From Flavobacterium sp. LHD-80 (lineage in GTDB: Bacteria > Bacteroidota > Bacteroidia > Flavobacteriales > Flavobacteriaceae): a DNA stretch of 64,000 nucleotides. This document shows positions 30,836-39,157 of the stretch, one piece after another. The notes under the pieces are model-generated. The model did no database searches, was not told where the DNA came from, and saw only the letters and a program-made list of their open reading frames with translations. The position numbers were made by a program, and so were the translations under genes. How positions within the stretch are numbered: the first letter of the stretch is position 1; the number at the start of each line of letters is the position of its first letter. The DNA is taken from assembly GCF_030929605.1 (NCBI RefSeq), contig NZ_JAVFVS010000008.1:186001-250000 (forward strand), in the 5' to 3' direction.

Positions 30836-32525
30836 TTGTTCTAATGTCTTTCAGCATAAGCTGTGTTGAAATGTTTCCGTTCCATTCATTTTCAGCTATT
30901 GTATAAGCGAGCTGAAATGTATTTTGATTTTTTGTGAGATCTAATTTTTTTCCGAGCCCAAAGCCAATTGCAGCAATTCCGTCTGAATTAGTTTGTTTAG
31001 CGAAAAGTCTTAAATGTTCATCTTCTGAACCTAAAGTTTTGGCATAACCGGTATCTTTTACATCCGAAGTCATAAAAACAGGAGTCATATTTTGCGGGCC
31101 AAAAGGCTCAAATTGTTTTAAAATCCGAATCAGTTTTGGGGTAATATCTGAAAAATTAATTTCGGCGTCAATTTCGATTTCTGGAGTTCGCATTTCCGGA
31201 GAAATTGTCGAAGAAACTTGTTTTTCAAAAGCTTCTTTAAAAGTCTGATAATTTTCGGCTTTCAGCGTCATTCCGGCTGCGTACATGTGACCTCCAAATT
31301 GTTCCAAATGCTCTGCGCAAGCATCTAATGCATTATAAACATCAAATCCTTTTACAGATCTTGCCGAAGCGGCATATTTGTCACCACTTTTCGTAAAAAC
31401 CAAAGTTGGGCGATAATAGGTTTCAATCAATCTCGAAGCCACAATTCCGATCACGCCTTTGTGCCAGTCTTCCTGAAAAACAACAGTTGAAAAACGTTCC
31501 ACTTCGTTGTTTTCTAAAATTTGCTGAAAAGCTTCTTTGGTGATTTTTTTATCTAAATCTTTTCGATCAGCGTTGTATTGTTCAATTTCAGAGGCAAATT
31601 GCTGCGCTTGTTCAAAATCAAATTCTGTCAGCAATTCAACTGCATGATTTCCATGTTTAATTCTTCCTGCTGCATTAATTCTTGGCGAAATAATAAAAAC
31701 AACATCGGTAATATCTAAAACTTTCTTTTTTACCTGATGTACCAAAGCTTTAATTCCGGGTCTTGGTTCGCTGTTAATTACTTGCAATCCAAAATAAGCT
31801 AAAACGCGATTTTCTCCCGTAATCGGAACAATATCTGCCGCAATTGCTGTAGCAACTAAATCGAGATAGGGAACCAAATCTTCAATCGTTTCACCTCGAT
31901 TTTGTCCTAAAGCTTGAATCAATTTAAAACCAACGCCACAACCACACAATTCATCATAAGGATAATTACAATCTTCTCTTTTTGGATCTAAAATAGCAAC
32001 CGCTTCTGGAAGAAATTCTCCAGGACGGTGGTGGTCGCAAATAATAAAATCGATGTTTTTTGCTTTCGCGTAAGCGATATGATCGATCGATTTTATACCG
32101 CAATCGAGTGCTATAATTAATGAAAATCCGTTGTCGTCGGCGAAGTCAATTCCTTTAAAAGAAATTCCGTAGCCTTCATCATAACGATCCGGAATGTAAG
32201 TTGCAATATTTGGATAATGAGATTTTAAATACGAAGAAACCAAAGAAACTGCAGTTGTTCCGTCGACATCATAATCGCCAAAAACCAAGATGTTTTCCTG
32301 ATTTTCAATAGCCGATTCGATTCGGGAAACCGCTTTATCCATATCTTTCATTAGATATGGATCATGAAGATGTTCTAAAGACGGACGAAAGAAATTCTTA
32401 GCGTCCTCAAAAGTTTCAATGCCACGCTGAATTAAAAGTGTTGCTACAAAATCTTCTACATTTAAGGCCTGCGCTAAATGTTTGATTTTATCTTCAGAAG
32501 GTTTTGGTTTTAATGTCCAACGCAT
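30786..32525 (-). CDS. recJ: Single-stranded-DNA-specific exonuclease RecJ
   Basis: 579-residue 5'-3' exonuclease on single-stranded DNA, acting in recombination and mismatch repair. The DHH phosphoesterase core is visible: FGDYDVDGTTAVSL (metal-binding Asp), ALDCGIKS, the DHH motif in ICDHHRPGE and a DLVATAIAADIVP segment. The DHHA1 domain has GHMYAAGMTL. A C-terminal OB-type domain follows. Length is normal for RecJ. The beginning of the following MFS gene (true start about 30835) overlaps this gene's 3' end by 50 nt. Confidence 0.95.
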   Translation of the reverse strand: MRWTLKPKPSEDKIKHLAQALNVEDFVATLLIQRGIETFEDAKNFFRPSLEHLHDPYLMKDMDKAVSRIESAIENQENILVFGDYDVDGTTAVSLVSSYLKSHYPNIATYIPDRYDEGYGISFKGIDFADDNGFSLIIALDCGIKSIDHIAYAKAKNIDFIICDHHRPGEFLPEAVAILDPKREDCNYPYDELCGCGVGFKLIQALGQNRGETIEDLVPYLDLVATAIAADIVPITGENRVLAYFGLQVINSEPRPGIKALVHQVKKKVLDITDVVFIISPRINAAGRIKHGNHAVELLTEFDFEQAQQFASEIEQYNADRKDLDKKITKEAFQQILENNEVERFSTVVFQEDWHKGVIGIVASRLIETYYRPTLVFTKSGDKYAASARSVKGFDVYNALDACAEHLEQFGGHMYAAGMTLKAENYQTFKEAFEKQVSSTISPEMRTPEIEIDAEINFSDITPKLIRILKQFEPFGPQNMTPVFMTSDVKDTGYAKTLGSEDEHLRLFAKQTNSDGIAAIGFGLGKKLDLTKNQNTFQLAYTIAENEWNGNISTQLMLKDIRTNERQIKQARPVSGTSL

Positions 32526-32592
32526 GGGTTGATTTTAAATTTTAGATTTTAGACTTCAGATTTTTGAAATCGTTTAATCTGATTGTGATTTT

Positions 32593-32736
32593 TTTAAACA
32601 CATAGAATCATAGCTCATTGGGAATTTAAAAAGGCGTTTCACTTGCATAAATTCACATAGCTCTATGTGTTAGAAACTAATTTCTTTCTAATTTCTTTTA
32701 TTCATAAACAAAGAAATCGATGTTTCTATGTGTTTA
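32593..32736. repeat. MITE-like element, family D, copy 2
   Basis: 144 bp with terminal inverted repeats related to those of copy 1 at 24964 (TTTAAACACATAGAATCATAG at the left, TGTTTCTATGTGTTTA at the right) and the shared middle AAAAAGGCGTTTCACTTGCA. It occupies most of the 346-nt gap between recJ and the hopJ-like gene. Confidence 0.7.
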
Positions 32737-32788
32737 TTTTTTTGCGCATTGCCGATGGTTGTCGGAAGCGGTAGAGATATTCTGTTTC

Positions 32789-32821
32789 AACTTTGTCAAA
32801 GTTTGAAACTTTGACAAAGTT
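32789..32821. repeat. Perfect 16-bp palindrome, family C, copy 1
   Basis: AACTTTGTCAAAGTTT and its complement around one central G. The same palindrome occurs at 48107-48140 with one mismatch. It may be a mobile mini-palindrome or a protein-binding site; no T-run follows, so a terminator role is weak. Confidence 0.6.
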
Positions 32822-32871
32822 TTTAGCGTGTAGATTTCAGCAATCTAAAATCTACACTCTAAAATCTAAAA

Positions 32872-33216
32872 TTATTTTGCTTCCAAAGCATTTCCTTCAA
32901 ACTGGATTCCATCCCAACCCAAGTTGATAAAATTTCTAATGTTTTGGTGATTTGTTCCGTTTGGATTTCCTAAAACTTCTTCAAAATAAAAAGCGCCAAA
33001 ACAAGCTAAAGTTTCGTCTTTGCTTAGGTTTTGCAGTTTTGCGAAAGAAAATAGTTTACAAGAACCTGAATTTTCGCCTGCAGCGTTATGCTGTGTTCCA
33101 TTTTGAAAAGCAGTTGGCGTAAAATTGTAGTTTTCTTCGATTACGGCAATAGTTTCAGGAAATGTGATTTGAGTTGGAATTTGTTTTACTTTTTCTAAAA
33201 AGGCTTGAATGCTCAT
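32872..33216 (-). CDS. HopJ-like type III effector family protein
   Basis: 114-residue protein with the whole HopJ family layout: MSIQAFLEKVKQIP, FPETIAVIEENYNFTPTAF, a QHNAAGENSGSCKLFSFA centre, ALCFGAFYFEEVLGNPNGTNHQNIR-like motif (here ACFGAFYFEEV and NPNGTNHQNIR) and a final Trp-containing segment. The family was named from a Pseudomonas effector but is common in non-pathogens without type III secretion, including Flavobacteria, so a housekeeping role is likely. No signal peptide. Upstream on the minus strand is a 127-residue lipoprotein gene 14 nt away. Confidence 0.85.
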   Translation of the reverse strand: MSIQAFLEKVKQIPTQITFPETIAVIEENYNFTPTAFQNGTQHNAAGENSGSCKLFSFAKLQNLSKDETLACFGAFYFEEVLGNPNGTNHQNIRNFINLGWDGIQFEGNALEAK

Positions 33217-33230
33217 GATTATAGTTTGAT

Positions 33231-33614
33231 TTATTCTGGACTGATGTATTTTTCCAAAGAGATATAGTTAGTATCTGTTTTTATTGATTCTGGGACTTTT
33301 TTTAATAGAACTTTAATTTCTTCTTTATTGAAATTTTTCTTTAAAAAGTTCAATCTTTTAACTCCGCTTTTTGATTTTATAAATTTAACAGCTAATATTT
33401 TGTTTTTATTAATAGTATATTCTACGACTATACTATCTAATGATTTTAACATTTCTTGGTCTTCTAACTTGTCACGATTTTTTTCAATGAATTTTTTATT
33501 TTCAGATTTCCATTCGTCAATCAATTGTTCATTTTCTAAAGCAAATTGATGATCTAGATTTGATTTACAAGAAAAAGTTATTATCAATAAAAAGGTTAAG
33601 AATACTTTATTCAT
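33231..33614 (-). CDS. Hypothetical lipoprotein
   Basis: 127-residue protein with a lipoprotein signal peptide (MNKVFLTFLLIITFSC, Cys at position 16). The mature part is charged and helical (about 30-110), with no recognised domain. It is flanked by rsmI 5 nt upstream and the hopJ-like gene 14 nt downstream, all on the same strand, so cotranscription is likely. No active-site motifs were seen. It could be an envelope protein of Flavobacterium-specific distribution. Confidence 0.6.
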   Translation of the reverse strand: MNKVFLTFLLIITFSCKSNLDHQFALENEQLIDEWKSENKKFIEKNRDKLEDQEMLKSLDSIVVEYTINKNKILAVKFIKSKSGVKRLNFLKKNFNKEEIKVLLKKVPESIKTDTNYISLEKYISPE

Positions 33615-33619
33615 ATTAA

Positions 33620-34336
33620 TTATTCTTCATCCTTAGAATACTTACTTTTCTTAGCTTCTTTTTCTATGGTTTTTCCGGCAACGACCACGACAATTTCGCC
33701 TCGTGGTGCGGTTTTTTCAAAATGCGCTAAAACTTCTTTTGCCGTTCCGCGTACATTTTCTTCGTGTAATTTTGATAATTCTCTCGAAACGCAAACTTGT
33801 CGGTCTTCTCCAAAATATTGTACAAATTCAGATAAAGTTTTAACGAGTTTATGTGGAGAAACGTATAAAATCATCGTTCGGGTTTCTTCGGCTAAAGCCA
33901 AAAAACGAGTCTGACGTCCTTTTTTATCAGGCAAAAAACCTTCAAAAATAAATTTATCATTTGGTAATCCACTGTTAACTAAAGCGGGAACAAAAGCCGT
34001 TGCCCCTGGAAGACATTCAACTTCGATTTTATTTTCGACGCAAGCACGAGTTAATAAAAATCCAGGATCTGAAATTGCCGGAGTTCCTGCGTCAGAAATC
34101 AAAGCGATAGTTTCACCAGCTTTCAAACGTGCAATTAAATTTTCGGTTGTTTTATGCTCATTATGCATATGATGGCTGTGCATGTGTGTGCCAATTTCAA
34201 AATGCTTCAGGAGTTTTCCGCTTGTTCGGGTGTCTTCGGCCAAAATCAAATCGACTTCTTTCAAAACCCGTATGGCTCTGAAAGTCATGTCTTCAAGATT
34301 GCCAATTGGCGTTGGAACGATATATAATTTTGACAT
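33620..34336 (-). CDS. rsmI: 16S rRNA (cytidine(1402)-2'-O)-methyltransferase
   Basis: Adds the 2'-O-methyl group to C1402 of 16S rRNA in the ribosomal decoding centre. The YIVPTPIGNLEDMTFRA start, EDTRTSGKLL, ISDAGTPAISDPG, LPGATAFVPALVNSGLP and GFLPDKKGRQ motifs define the RsmI family. The ATG at 34336 (MSKLYIVP) is chosen, because the open frame up to 34366 adds ten residues without family resemblance. The protein is 238 residues, usual length with a slightly basic tail. It lies behind a repeat-rich leader (34353-34440). Confidence 0.93.
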   Translation of the reverse strand: MSKLYIVPTPIGNLEDMTFRAIRVLKEVDLILAEDTRTSGKLLKHFEIGTHMHSHHMHNEHKTTENLIARLKAGETIALISDAGTPAISDPGFLLTRACVENKIEVECLPGATAFVPALVNSGLPNDKFIFEGFLPDKKGRQTRFLALAEETRTMILYVSPHKLVKTLSEFVQYFGEDRQVCVSRELSKLHEENVRGTAKEVLAHFEKTAPRGEIVVVVAGKTIEKEAKKSKYSKDEE

Positions 34337-34352
34337 AGTATATTTTAAATTT

Positions 34353-34440
34353 AACACGAATTGCACGAATTAGCACAAATTCGAAGTCTTTAGAAAATTT
34401 CACAAAGAAAAATTCGTGTCAATTCGTGAAATTCGTGTTT
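34353..34440. repeat. CACGAATT-type inverted repeat, family G
   Basis: Left-hand AACACGAATTGCACGAATT and right-hand AATTCGTG units (several) are imperfectly complementary around a 40-nt loop. Related units appear at 63822-63857 (CACGAATTACGCGAATTTTC). Such units recur between Flavobacterium genes. Confidence 0.5.
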
Positions 34441-34447
34441 TGTTTTT

Positions 34448-35497
34448 TTATGAGAATTTCTTCTCTATAATTCCTAGAAAACGCTCTGCGTAATCGTCTT
34501 TTCCTTCCCAATTATTATAATCTGGTTTTACCATGTTTTCGATAAATTCCTGTGCTTCGCCATACGTGTCAAAAGTCAGTAATTGATTTAAAACGCGACT
34601 ATAATCTTCAGTGCTGTTTCCAAAAAGGTTTTTAGTAAAAGCAATTCTGTCATTTAAATCAACGTGAAAACCTTTTGCCAGTTTTTCGTTTAAAGTAGTA
34701 GCTTTTGGTTCAGATGGCGTTTCTAAAACGGCAGTTTCAATTATTGTCTCTTGCGGTTCATTAAGTGATGGAAATGGAGTTGAAGGAACGGCTTCAAAGC
34801 TTTCTACTTTTACAAATTGTGCATCGGCATAATTGACTCCGAAATCTTCAAATGCAATTGGAATAACAGTAGATTTTGATGAAGCTTCAATTTTTGGCTC
34901 TTCTATTTCTGCTGGTTTTTCTAATTCAAAAGCCGGTTTGAAATCGGGAATTGGGTTTTTGTCGCTGCTTGTTTTAAATGAAAGATCATTTGCTTCGATT
35001 GTTTTTTTAGCTTCAGAAACGGCTTCTTTAATTTTTTCAATAATTGGATCTTCAACATTTACAACAGTTTCAGTTTTTTTGACTGCTTCAGTTTCTTTTA
35101 CTTTTTCAATAATAGGTTCTTCAATTGATTCCTGAATTTCTTCTTCGATTGGTTCCGATGTTGTTTCTTCTGGAATTTCGGCAATTATTTCTTCAACAAT
35201 TGCTAGCTCAGGAGTTTCTTCAATTGGAATTTCTACAACTGTAACTGGTGTTTCAATTTTAACTTCCGCTGGAGCTGTTTCTTCTTTTTCGAAAATAGTT
35301 TCGATTTGAGAATTGATTTCGCTGTGGCTGATGGTAGGTTTTGCTTCATCGAAATTTTCATCGACAAATTTTAAAATCGCCAGTTTCTCATATAATTTCT
35401 GCGTTTCAAGATACAATTGATTGATATCGGATTTGTTTTTAAGTTTTAAAATTCGATGTGCAATGCTGATTAAATCGGCTTCCAATTTTTTTTTCAT
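34448..35497 (-). CDS. Hypothetical acidic protein with low-complexity centre
   Basis: 349 residues. The N-terminus (about 1-60, MKKKLEADLISIAHRILKL) is helical. A Glu/Pro/Thr/Val-rich stretch covers about 75-255. A conserved-looking C-terminal domain (about 260-349) reads GFHVDLNDRIAFTKNLF, VLNQLLTF and NMVKPDYNNWEGK. No signal peptide. It lies between rsmI and tdk in opposite orientation to tdk. Such two-domain proteins with a disordered acidic centre occur in Bacteroidota without known function. The repetitive EEP-, IEE- and VEE-type segments may be compositional and not selected. I cannot assign a role. Confidence 0.65.
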   Translation of the reverse strand: MKKKLEADLISIAHRILKLKNKSDINQLYLETQKLYEKLAILKFVDENFDEAKPTISHSEINSQIETIFEKEETAPAEVKIETPVTVVEIPIEETPELAIVEEIIAEIPEETTSEPIEEEIQESIEEPIIEKVKETEAVKKTETVVNVEDPIIEKIKEAVSEAKKTIEANDLSFKTSSDKNPIPDFKPAFELEKPAEIEEPKIEASSKSTVIPIAFEDFGVNYADAQFVKVESFEAVPSTPFPSLNEPQETIIETAVLETPSEPKATTLNEKLAKGFHVDLNDRIAFTKNLFGNSTEDYSRVLNQLLTFDTYGEAQEFIENMVKPDYNNWEGKDDYAERFLGIIEKKFS

Positions 35498-35637
35498 AAC
35501 TGTTGAAATTATAGTGAATAGGGGTATTTTAATATATTTTGTAATTGAATGTCTTTTGTACGAGAGGAAATCAACACGATATTTTTATTATTTCTGTTAA
35601 TAAACATTTACCAATCTCCGATTTGATAAAAATTTTC

Positions 35638-35645
35638 TACTTTTG
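35638..35645 (+). promoter_or_regulatory. -7 element for tdk
   Basis: TACTTTTG matches TAnnTTTG. The leader to the ATG at 35736 would be about 84 nt. The nearest TTG is 12 nt upstream, shorter than usual. Confidence 0.4.
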
Positions 35646-35735
35646 AAAAAACGTAAAACAGCGATTTTTTGCGTCAATTTATTACCAGTACAAAGTAATA
35701 AAAACTATTCATTTTTAAAGGTAGAAAAATACAAA

Positions 35736-36326
35736 ATGTTTCTCGAAAATACAGTAAATCACAAAGAACAATTTGGTTGGATTGAAGTTATTTGTGGATC
35801 AATGTTTTCGGGTAAGACCGAGGAGTTAATCCGCAGATTAAAACGCGCCCAATTTGCCAAACAAAGAGTCGAAATCTTTAAACCTGCTATTGATACCCGT
35901 TATCATGACGAAATGGTGGTGTCTCACGATGCCAACGAAATTCGTTCAACGCCAGTTCCGGCGGCGGCTAATATTTTGATTTTGGCGCAAGGTTGCGACG
36001 TTATAGGAATTGACGAAGCTCAGTTTTTTGATGATGAAATTATTACGGTCTGTAATGATCTTGCTAATCAGGGAATTCGTGTAATTGTTGCCGGACTTGA
36101 TATGGATTTTAAAGGGAATCCTTTCGGGCCAATGCCAGGACTTATGGCAACAGCAGAATATGTTACCAAAGTTCATGCAGTTTGCACCAGAACCGGAAAT
36201 CTTGCCAATTATAGTTTTCGTAAAACGGATAATGATAAGTTGGTTATGCTTGGTGAAACCGAGGAATACGAACCTCTTAGCCGAGCAGCATATTTTAATG
36301 CAATGAAAAAAATACAAGAAAAATAA
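35736..36326 (+). CDS. tdk: Thymidine kinase
   Basis: Phosphorylates thymidine to dTMP in pyrimidine salvage. Walker A GSMFSGKT is at residues 21-28, the Walker B region [13 protein letters not shown] holds the catalytic Glu, and the lasso/zinc region has [13 protein letters not shown]. Only one Cys of the zinc-binding four is evident in VHAVC, so zinc binding may be lost. It has 196 residues, usual size. The start at 35736 ([10 protein letters not shown]) fits the family; an upstream frame to 35643 would add 31 residues of no resemblance. Confidence 0.94.
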   Translation: MFLENTVNHKEQFGWIEVICGSMFSGKTEELIRRLKRAQFAKQRVEIFKPAIDTRYHDEMVVSHDANEIRSTPVPAAANILILAQGCDVIGIDEAQFFDDEIITVCNDLANQGIRVIVAGLDMDFKGNPFGPMPGLMATAEYVTKVHAVCTRTGNLANYSFRKTDNDKLVMLGETEEYEPLSRAAYFNAMKKIQEK

Positions 36327-36354
36327 ACCTCAAATTATTTAAGATTTAGATAGT

Positions 36355-36792
36355 ATGAAAGAAACGCAAAGTCGTAAAAAACAAAATGTTTTATTATTTG
36401 CAGTTATAGGAATTGCGATTGTTTTAGCTGTTTTTTTTCAGTTTTATCTTTCTGAAAATAAAGATGAGGTAAATACCGAAATTGTTGAATTAGTTGGGAA
36501 ATACAATAAAAATTGCCCATTAACAATTCAAGAAGGTATTCGTTTAGACAGTGTGAGTTTGCATGAAAAACAAGTTGTTCAATATAATTTGACCTTGCTA
36601 AATGTTGAAAAAACAACTGCAGATGTAAACTTGATTCAGGATGAAATCAAAAAAAGTCTTTTAAGTACAGCCAAAGCAAATCCGGGGCTTCAGGTTTTTA
36701 GAGATAATGATTATACTTTGATTTATAGTTATAGCGATAAAAAGAAGGTATTTTTGTTTACAGTGAAAATATTGCCGGATCAATATAAATAA
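36355..36792 (+). CDS. Hypothetical membrane-anchored protein
   Basis: 145 residues: a basic N-terminus (MKETQSRKKQN), one membrane helix at about 12-31 and an extracytoplasmic domain of about 110 residues with one Cys in NKNCPLTIQEGIRLDS. The pattern of a short strand-loop-strand domain after a single helix suggests a periplasmic protein of unknown role. It starts 28 nt after tdk, so cotranscription is likely. A terminator is about 20 nt downstream. No family recognised. Confidence 0.6.
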   Translation: MKETQSRKKQNVLLFAVIGIAIVLAVFFQFYLSENKDEVNTEIVELVGKYNKNCPLTIQEGIRLDSVSLHEKQVVQYNLTLLNVEKTTADVNLIQDEIKKSLLSTAKANPGLQVFRDNDYTLIYSYSDKKKVFLFTVKILPDQYK

Positions 36793-36813
36793 TTAGAAAA
36801 TTTAAATGTTGCT

Positions 36814-36850
36814 AAACCCGACAGGTTTTTAAAACCTGTCGGGTTTGCTT
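36814..36850 (+). terminator. Terminator after the tdk operon
   Basis: AAACCCGACAGGTTTT and its complement form a stem across five nt, followed by TTTGCTTTTTATG. Its AAACCCGACA start is shared with the hairpin at 36914. Confidence 0.7.
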
Positions 36851-36877
36851 TTTATGTAAAATCAAAATGCGATATGT

Positions 36878-36899
36878 AAACTGGACTTCAGTCCAGTTT
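36878..36899. repeat. Short perfect palindrome
   Basis: AAACTGGACT-TC-AGTCCAGTTT, a 10-bp stem with a 2-nt centre between two terminator hairpins. It could be an operator or part of a repeat element. Confidence 0.5.
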
Positions 36900-36913
36900 A
36901 ATATACGAACGGG

Positions 36914-36958
36914 AAAAAAGAAACCCGACAAATTTAAAATTTGTCGGGTTTCTTTTTT
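36914..36958. terminator. Hairpin behind rpoN, bidirectional
   Basis: AAAAGAAACCCGACAAATTT and its complement form a stem across two nt, with A and T flanks. It can end the rpoN transcript (minus strand) and the tdk side. Confidence 0.75.
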
Positions 36959-36986
36959 AAATGAACTTATATCTCTTATATGGTTT
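36956..36986. repeat. Single arm of dispersed repeat family E
   Basis: TTTAAATGAACTTATAT followed by CTCTTATATGGTT matches the right arm of the inverted repeat at 17372-17401 with two mismatches. Present as one arm only, just behind the rpoN stop. Confidence 0.6.
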
Positions 36987-36995
36987 AAAAAAGAA

Positions 36996-38456
36996 TTAAA
37001 TCTTCTTTCTCATTCTCGCAACCGGAATATCAAGTTGTTCACGGTATTTAGCAATTGTTCTTCTCGCAATTGGATACCCTTTTTCTTTTAAGATTTCTGC
37101 CAATTGATCATCTGGAAGTGGTTTCTTTTTATCTTCTTCTTCAATTGTATTCTTAAGAATTTTTTTGATTTCTAAAGTCGAAACATCTTCACCCTGATCA
37201 TTTTTCATGGCTTCAGAGAAGAATTCTTTAATTAATTTTGTTCCGTATGGCGTTTCAACATATTTACTGTTTGCTACACGCGAAATCGTCGAAATATCCA
37301 AACCAACCATATCCGCAATATCTTTTAAGATCATTGGTTTTAGCTTGGTTTCGTCGCCGTCTAAGAAAAATTCTTCCTGATAATGCATAATCGCATTCAT
37401 CGTAACAAAAAGCGTTTCCTGGCGTTGTCTAATCGCGTCGATAAACCATTTAGCCGAATCCAGTTTTTGTTTGATAAATTGAACCGCATCTTTCTGCGCA
37501 GTCGATTTATCACGTGAATCTTTATACGTCTGCATCATTTCCTGATAATCTTTAGAAACATGCAGGGAAGGAGCATTTCTTCCGTTTAAAGTCAGTTCTA
37601 ATTCGCCGTCTACAATTCTGATGGCAAAATCGGGAACTACATTTTCTGTAACTTTATTATTTCCGGTAAAAGAACCGCCCGGTTTTGGGTTTAGTCTTTC
37701 AATTTCATGAATCGCTTTTTTAAGCTGTTCGTTCGAAACGCTGTATTTCTGTAAAAGTTTGTCGTAATGTTTCTTCGTAAAAGCATCAAACTGATTTTCG
37801 ATAATATCAATCGCTAAATCAACATATTCTGTTGGTGTTTTGTGCTTTAATTGCAATAATAAACATTCCTGTAAATCACGTGCTCCAACGCCCGAAGGCT
37901 CGAGTTCGTGAATCACGTGCAACATTTTTTCGACCATCGCTTCATCAGTATAAATTCCCTGAGTAAAAGCCATATCGTCTACAATATCTGGAACGCTTCT
38001 GCGGATGTAACCCATATCATCAATACTTCCAACAAGGAATTCAGCGATTTCGCGTTCTTCATCGTTCAAAATAAAAGTATTCAGCTGATTGATTAAATCC
38101 TGATGAAAACTGATTGGCGACGCAAAAGGCGTTTCGCGTTCTTCATCATCACTATAATTATTAACCTGAGTTTTGTAATCAGGTGTGTCGTCGTCGCTTA
38201 AGTATTCGTCAATGTTAATGTCGTCTGCTTCGATTCTATCTGATTCTGCATCATCATAATCGTCGTAGTCTTCATTGGCAAATTCATCGGCTTCGTATTC
38301 GTCTTCCTTTCCAGCTTCCAGAGCCGGATTTTCGTTCATTTCTTCTAATAAACGCTGTTCAAAAGCTTGCGTAGGCAATTGAATTAACTTCATCAGCTGA
38401 ATTTGCTGTGGAGATAATTTTTGTGATAATTTTAAATTTAAAAATTGCTTGAGCAT
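36996..38456 (-). CDS. rpoN: RNA polymerase sigma-54 factor
   Basis: 486-residue alternative sigma factor that recognises -24/-12 promoters and needs AAA+ activators. Region I is Gln/Leu-rich (MLKQFLNLKLSQKLSPQQI...), a long acidic linker (many Asp/Glu at about 60-110) follows, then the core-binding and HTH domains, and the RpoN box ARRTIAKYRE sits at residues 464-473, close to the C-terminus. The start at 38456 is chosen because it begins the family N-terminus; the open frame to 38498 adds 14 unrelated residues. An NtrC-type activator for this factor is encoded at 11375-12724. Confidence 0.96.
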   Translation of the reverse strand: MLKQFLNLKLSQKLSPQQIQLMKLIQLPTQAFEQRLLEEMNENPALEAGKEDEYEADEFANEDYDDYDDAESDRIEADDINIDEYLSDDDTPDYKTQVNNYSDDEERETPFASPISFHQDLINQLNTFILNDEEREIAEFLVGSIDDMGYIRRSVPDIVDDMAFTQGIYTDEAMVEKMLHVIHELEPSGVGARDLQECLLLQLKHKTPTEYVDLAIDIIENQFDAFTKKHYDKLLQKYSVSNEQLKKAIHEIERLNPKPGGSFTGNNKVTENVVPDFAIRIVDGELELTLNGRNAPSLHVSKDYQEMMQTYKDSRDKSTAQKDAVQFIKQKLDSAKWFIDAIRQRQETLFVTMNAIMHYQEEFFLDGDETKLKPMILKDIADMVGLDISTISRVANSKYVETPYGTKLIKEFFSEAMKNDQGEDVSTLEIKKILKNTIEEEDKKKPLPDDQLAEILKEKGYPIARRTIAKYREQLDIPVARMRKKI

Positions 38457-38471
38457 AGTTAAGGCGCTATT

Positions 38472-38559
38472 TTTTGCCACTAAGGCGCGAAGGCACAAAG
38501 TTTTATTTGTTTTTTGTTTCTTGTTTTTTTGCCACTAAGGCGCTAAGACACAAAGTTTT
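38472..38559. repeat. Two direct GCCACTAAGGCGC-type repeats, family B
   Basis: Two units (38472-38504 and 38526-38559) read TTTGCCACTAAGGCGC then AAG..ACAAAGTTTT. Related units occur on the other side of the GxxExxY gene (38982 and, inverted, 39123). They are direct repeats flanking that gene. Confidence 0.6.
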
Positions 38560-38576
38560 CTTCTTTATTAAAAAAT

Positions 38577-38972
38577 TTAAAATACTCTTTTCGTATTTAT
38601 AAATCTTCTGATACCGCTCTTTATCAACGGAACATTGAAATTAATTAAAAAGCCTAAATCTTTATCCAGTAATTTTATCTGACTTATAATTTGTGCTTCC
38701 CAAACCGGATTCATTTGTTCTACAGCTTTTATTTCTATAATTATAGAATCTTCAATCAGTAAATCTAATCTTAAGCCTTCGCTAAATTCAATTCCATCAT
38801 ACACGATTGGAATATCAACTTGGCGCTTTACATCAAGACCAGCTTTAGCAATTTCGTGAGCTAGACAAACTTCATAAACTCTTTCTAATAATCCGGGTCC
38901 AAGTTGTTTATGAACTTTAAATGCTGAGTTAACAATTATCTTTCCAATTTCTTCCGTTCTTTCTGAGAGCAT
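38577..38972 (-). CDS. GxxExxY protein (PD-(D/E)XK-like fold)
   Basis: 131 residues with the family signature: an N-terminal helix (IVNSAFKVHKQL), GPGLLERVY giving the GxxExxY name, then DIPIVYDGI and the acidic LRLDLLIEDSIIIEIKAVE, whose D...E-x-K arrangement resembles restriction-endonuclease-like cores. The function is unknown; nuclease activity is inferred from the fold. The gene lies between direct copies of a family B repeat on both sides. This isolation, apart from any operon, recalls a mobile cassette. Confidence 0.85.
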   Translation of the reverse strand: MLSERTEEIGKIIVNSAFKVHKQLGPGLLERVYEVCLAHEIAKAGLDVKRQVDIPIVYDGIEFSEGLRLDLLIEDSIIIEIKAVEQMNPVWEAQIISQIKLLDKDLGFLINFNVPLIKSGIRRFINTKRVF

Positions 38973-38981
38973 TTTGTCTTG

Positions 38982-39156
38982 TTTTTGCCACGAAGACGCG
39001 AAGGCGCAAAGTTTTTTTAAGTTTTTAAATCTTAACTAAAAAATAAAACAATACTTTGAGATTTTGTGTCTTCGTGGTATTATTTAATTTTTTTGAGTCT
39101 TTAATTCATTCAGTTTAAAAGTAACTTAGCGTCTTTGTGCCTTCGTGGCAAAACTT
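38982..39156. repeat. Family B repeat cluster ahead of the GxxExxY gene
   Basis: One direct unit (38982-39018, TTTTTGCCACGAAGACGC) and two inverted ones (39053-39080 and 39123-39156, GTGCCTTCGTGGCAAAACTT) lie in the leader between asnS and the GxxExxY gene. The outer units are complementary, so a long hairpin could form. Confidence 0.55.
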
Positions 39157-39157
39157 C

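Noticed and set aside
36867..37091. 74-codon plus-strand ORF
   Set aside because: It runs through terminator hairpins and the rpoN 3' end and has no protein-like composition.
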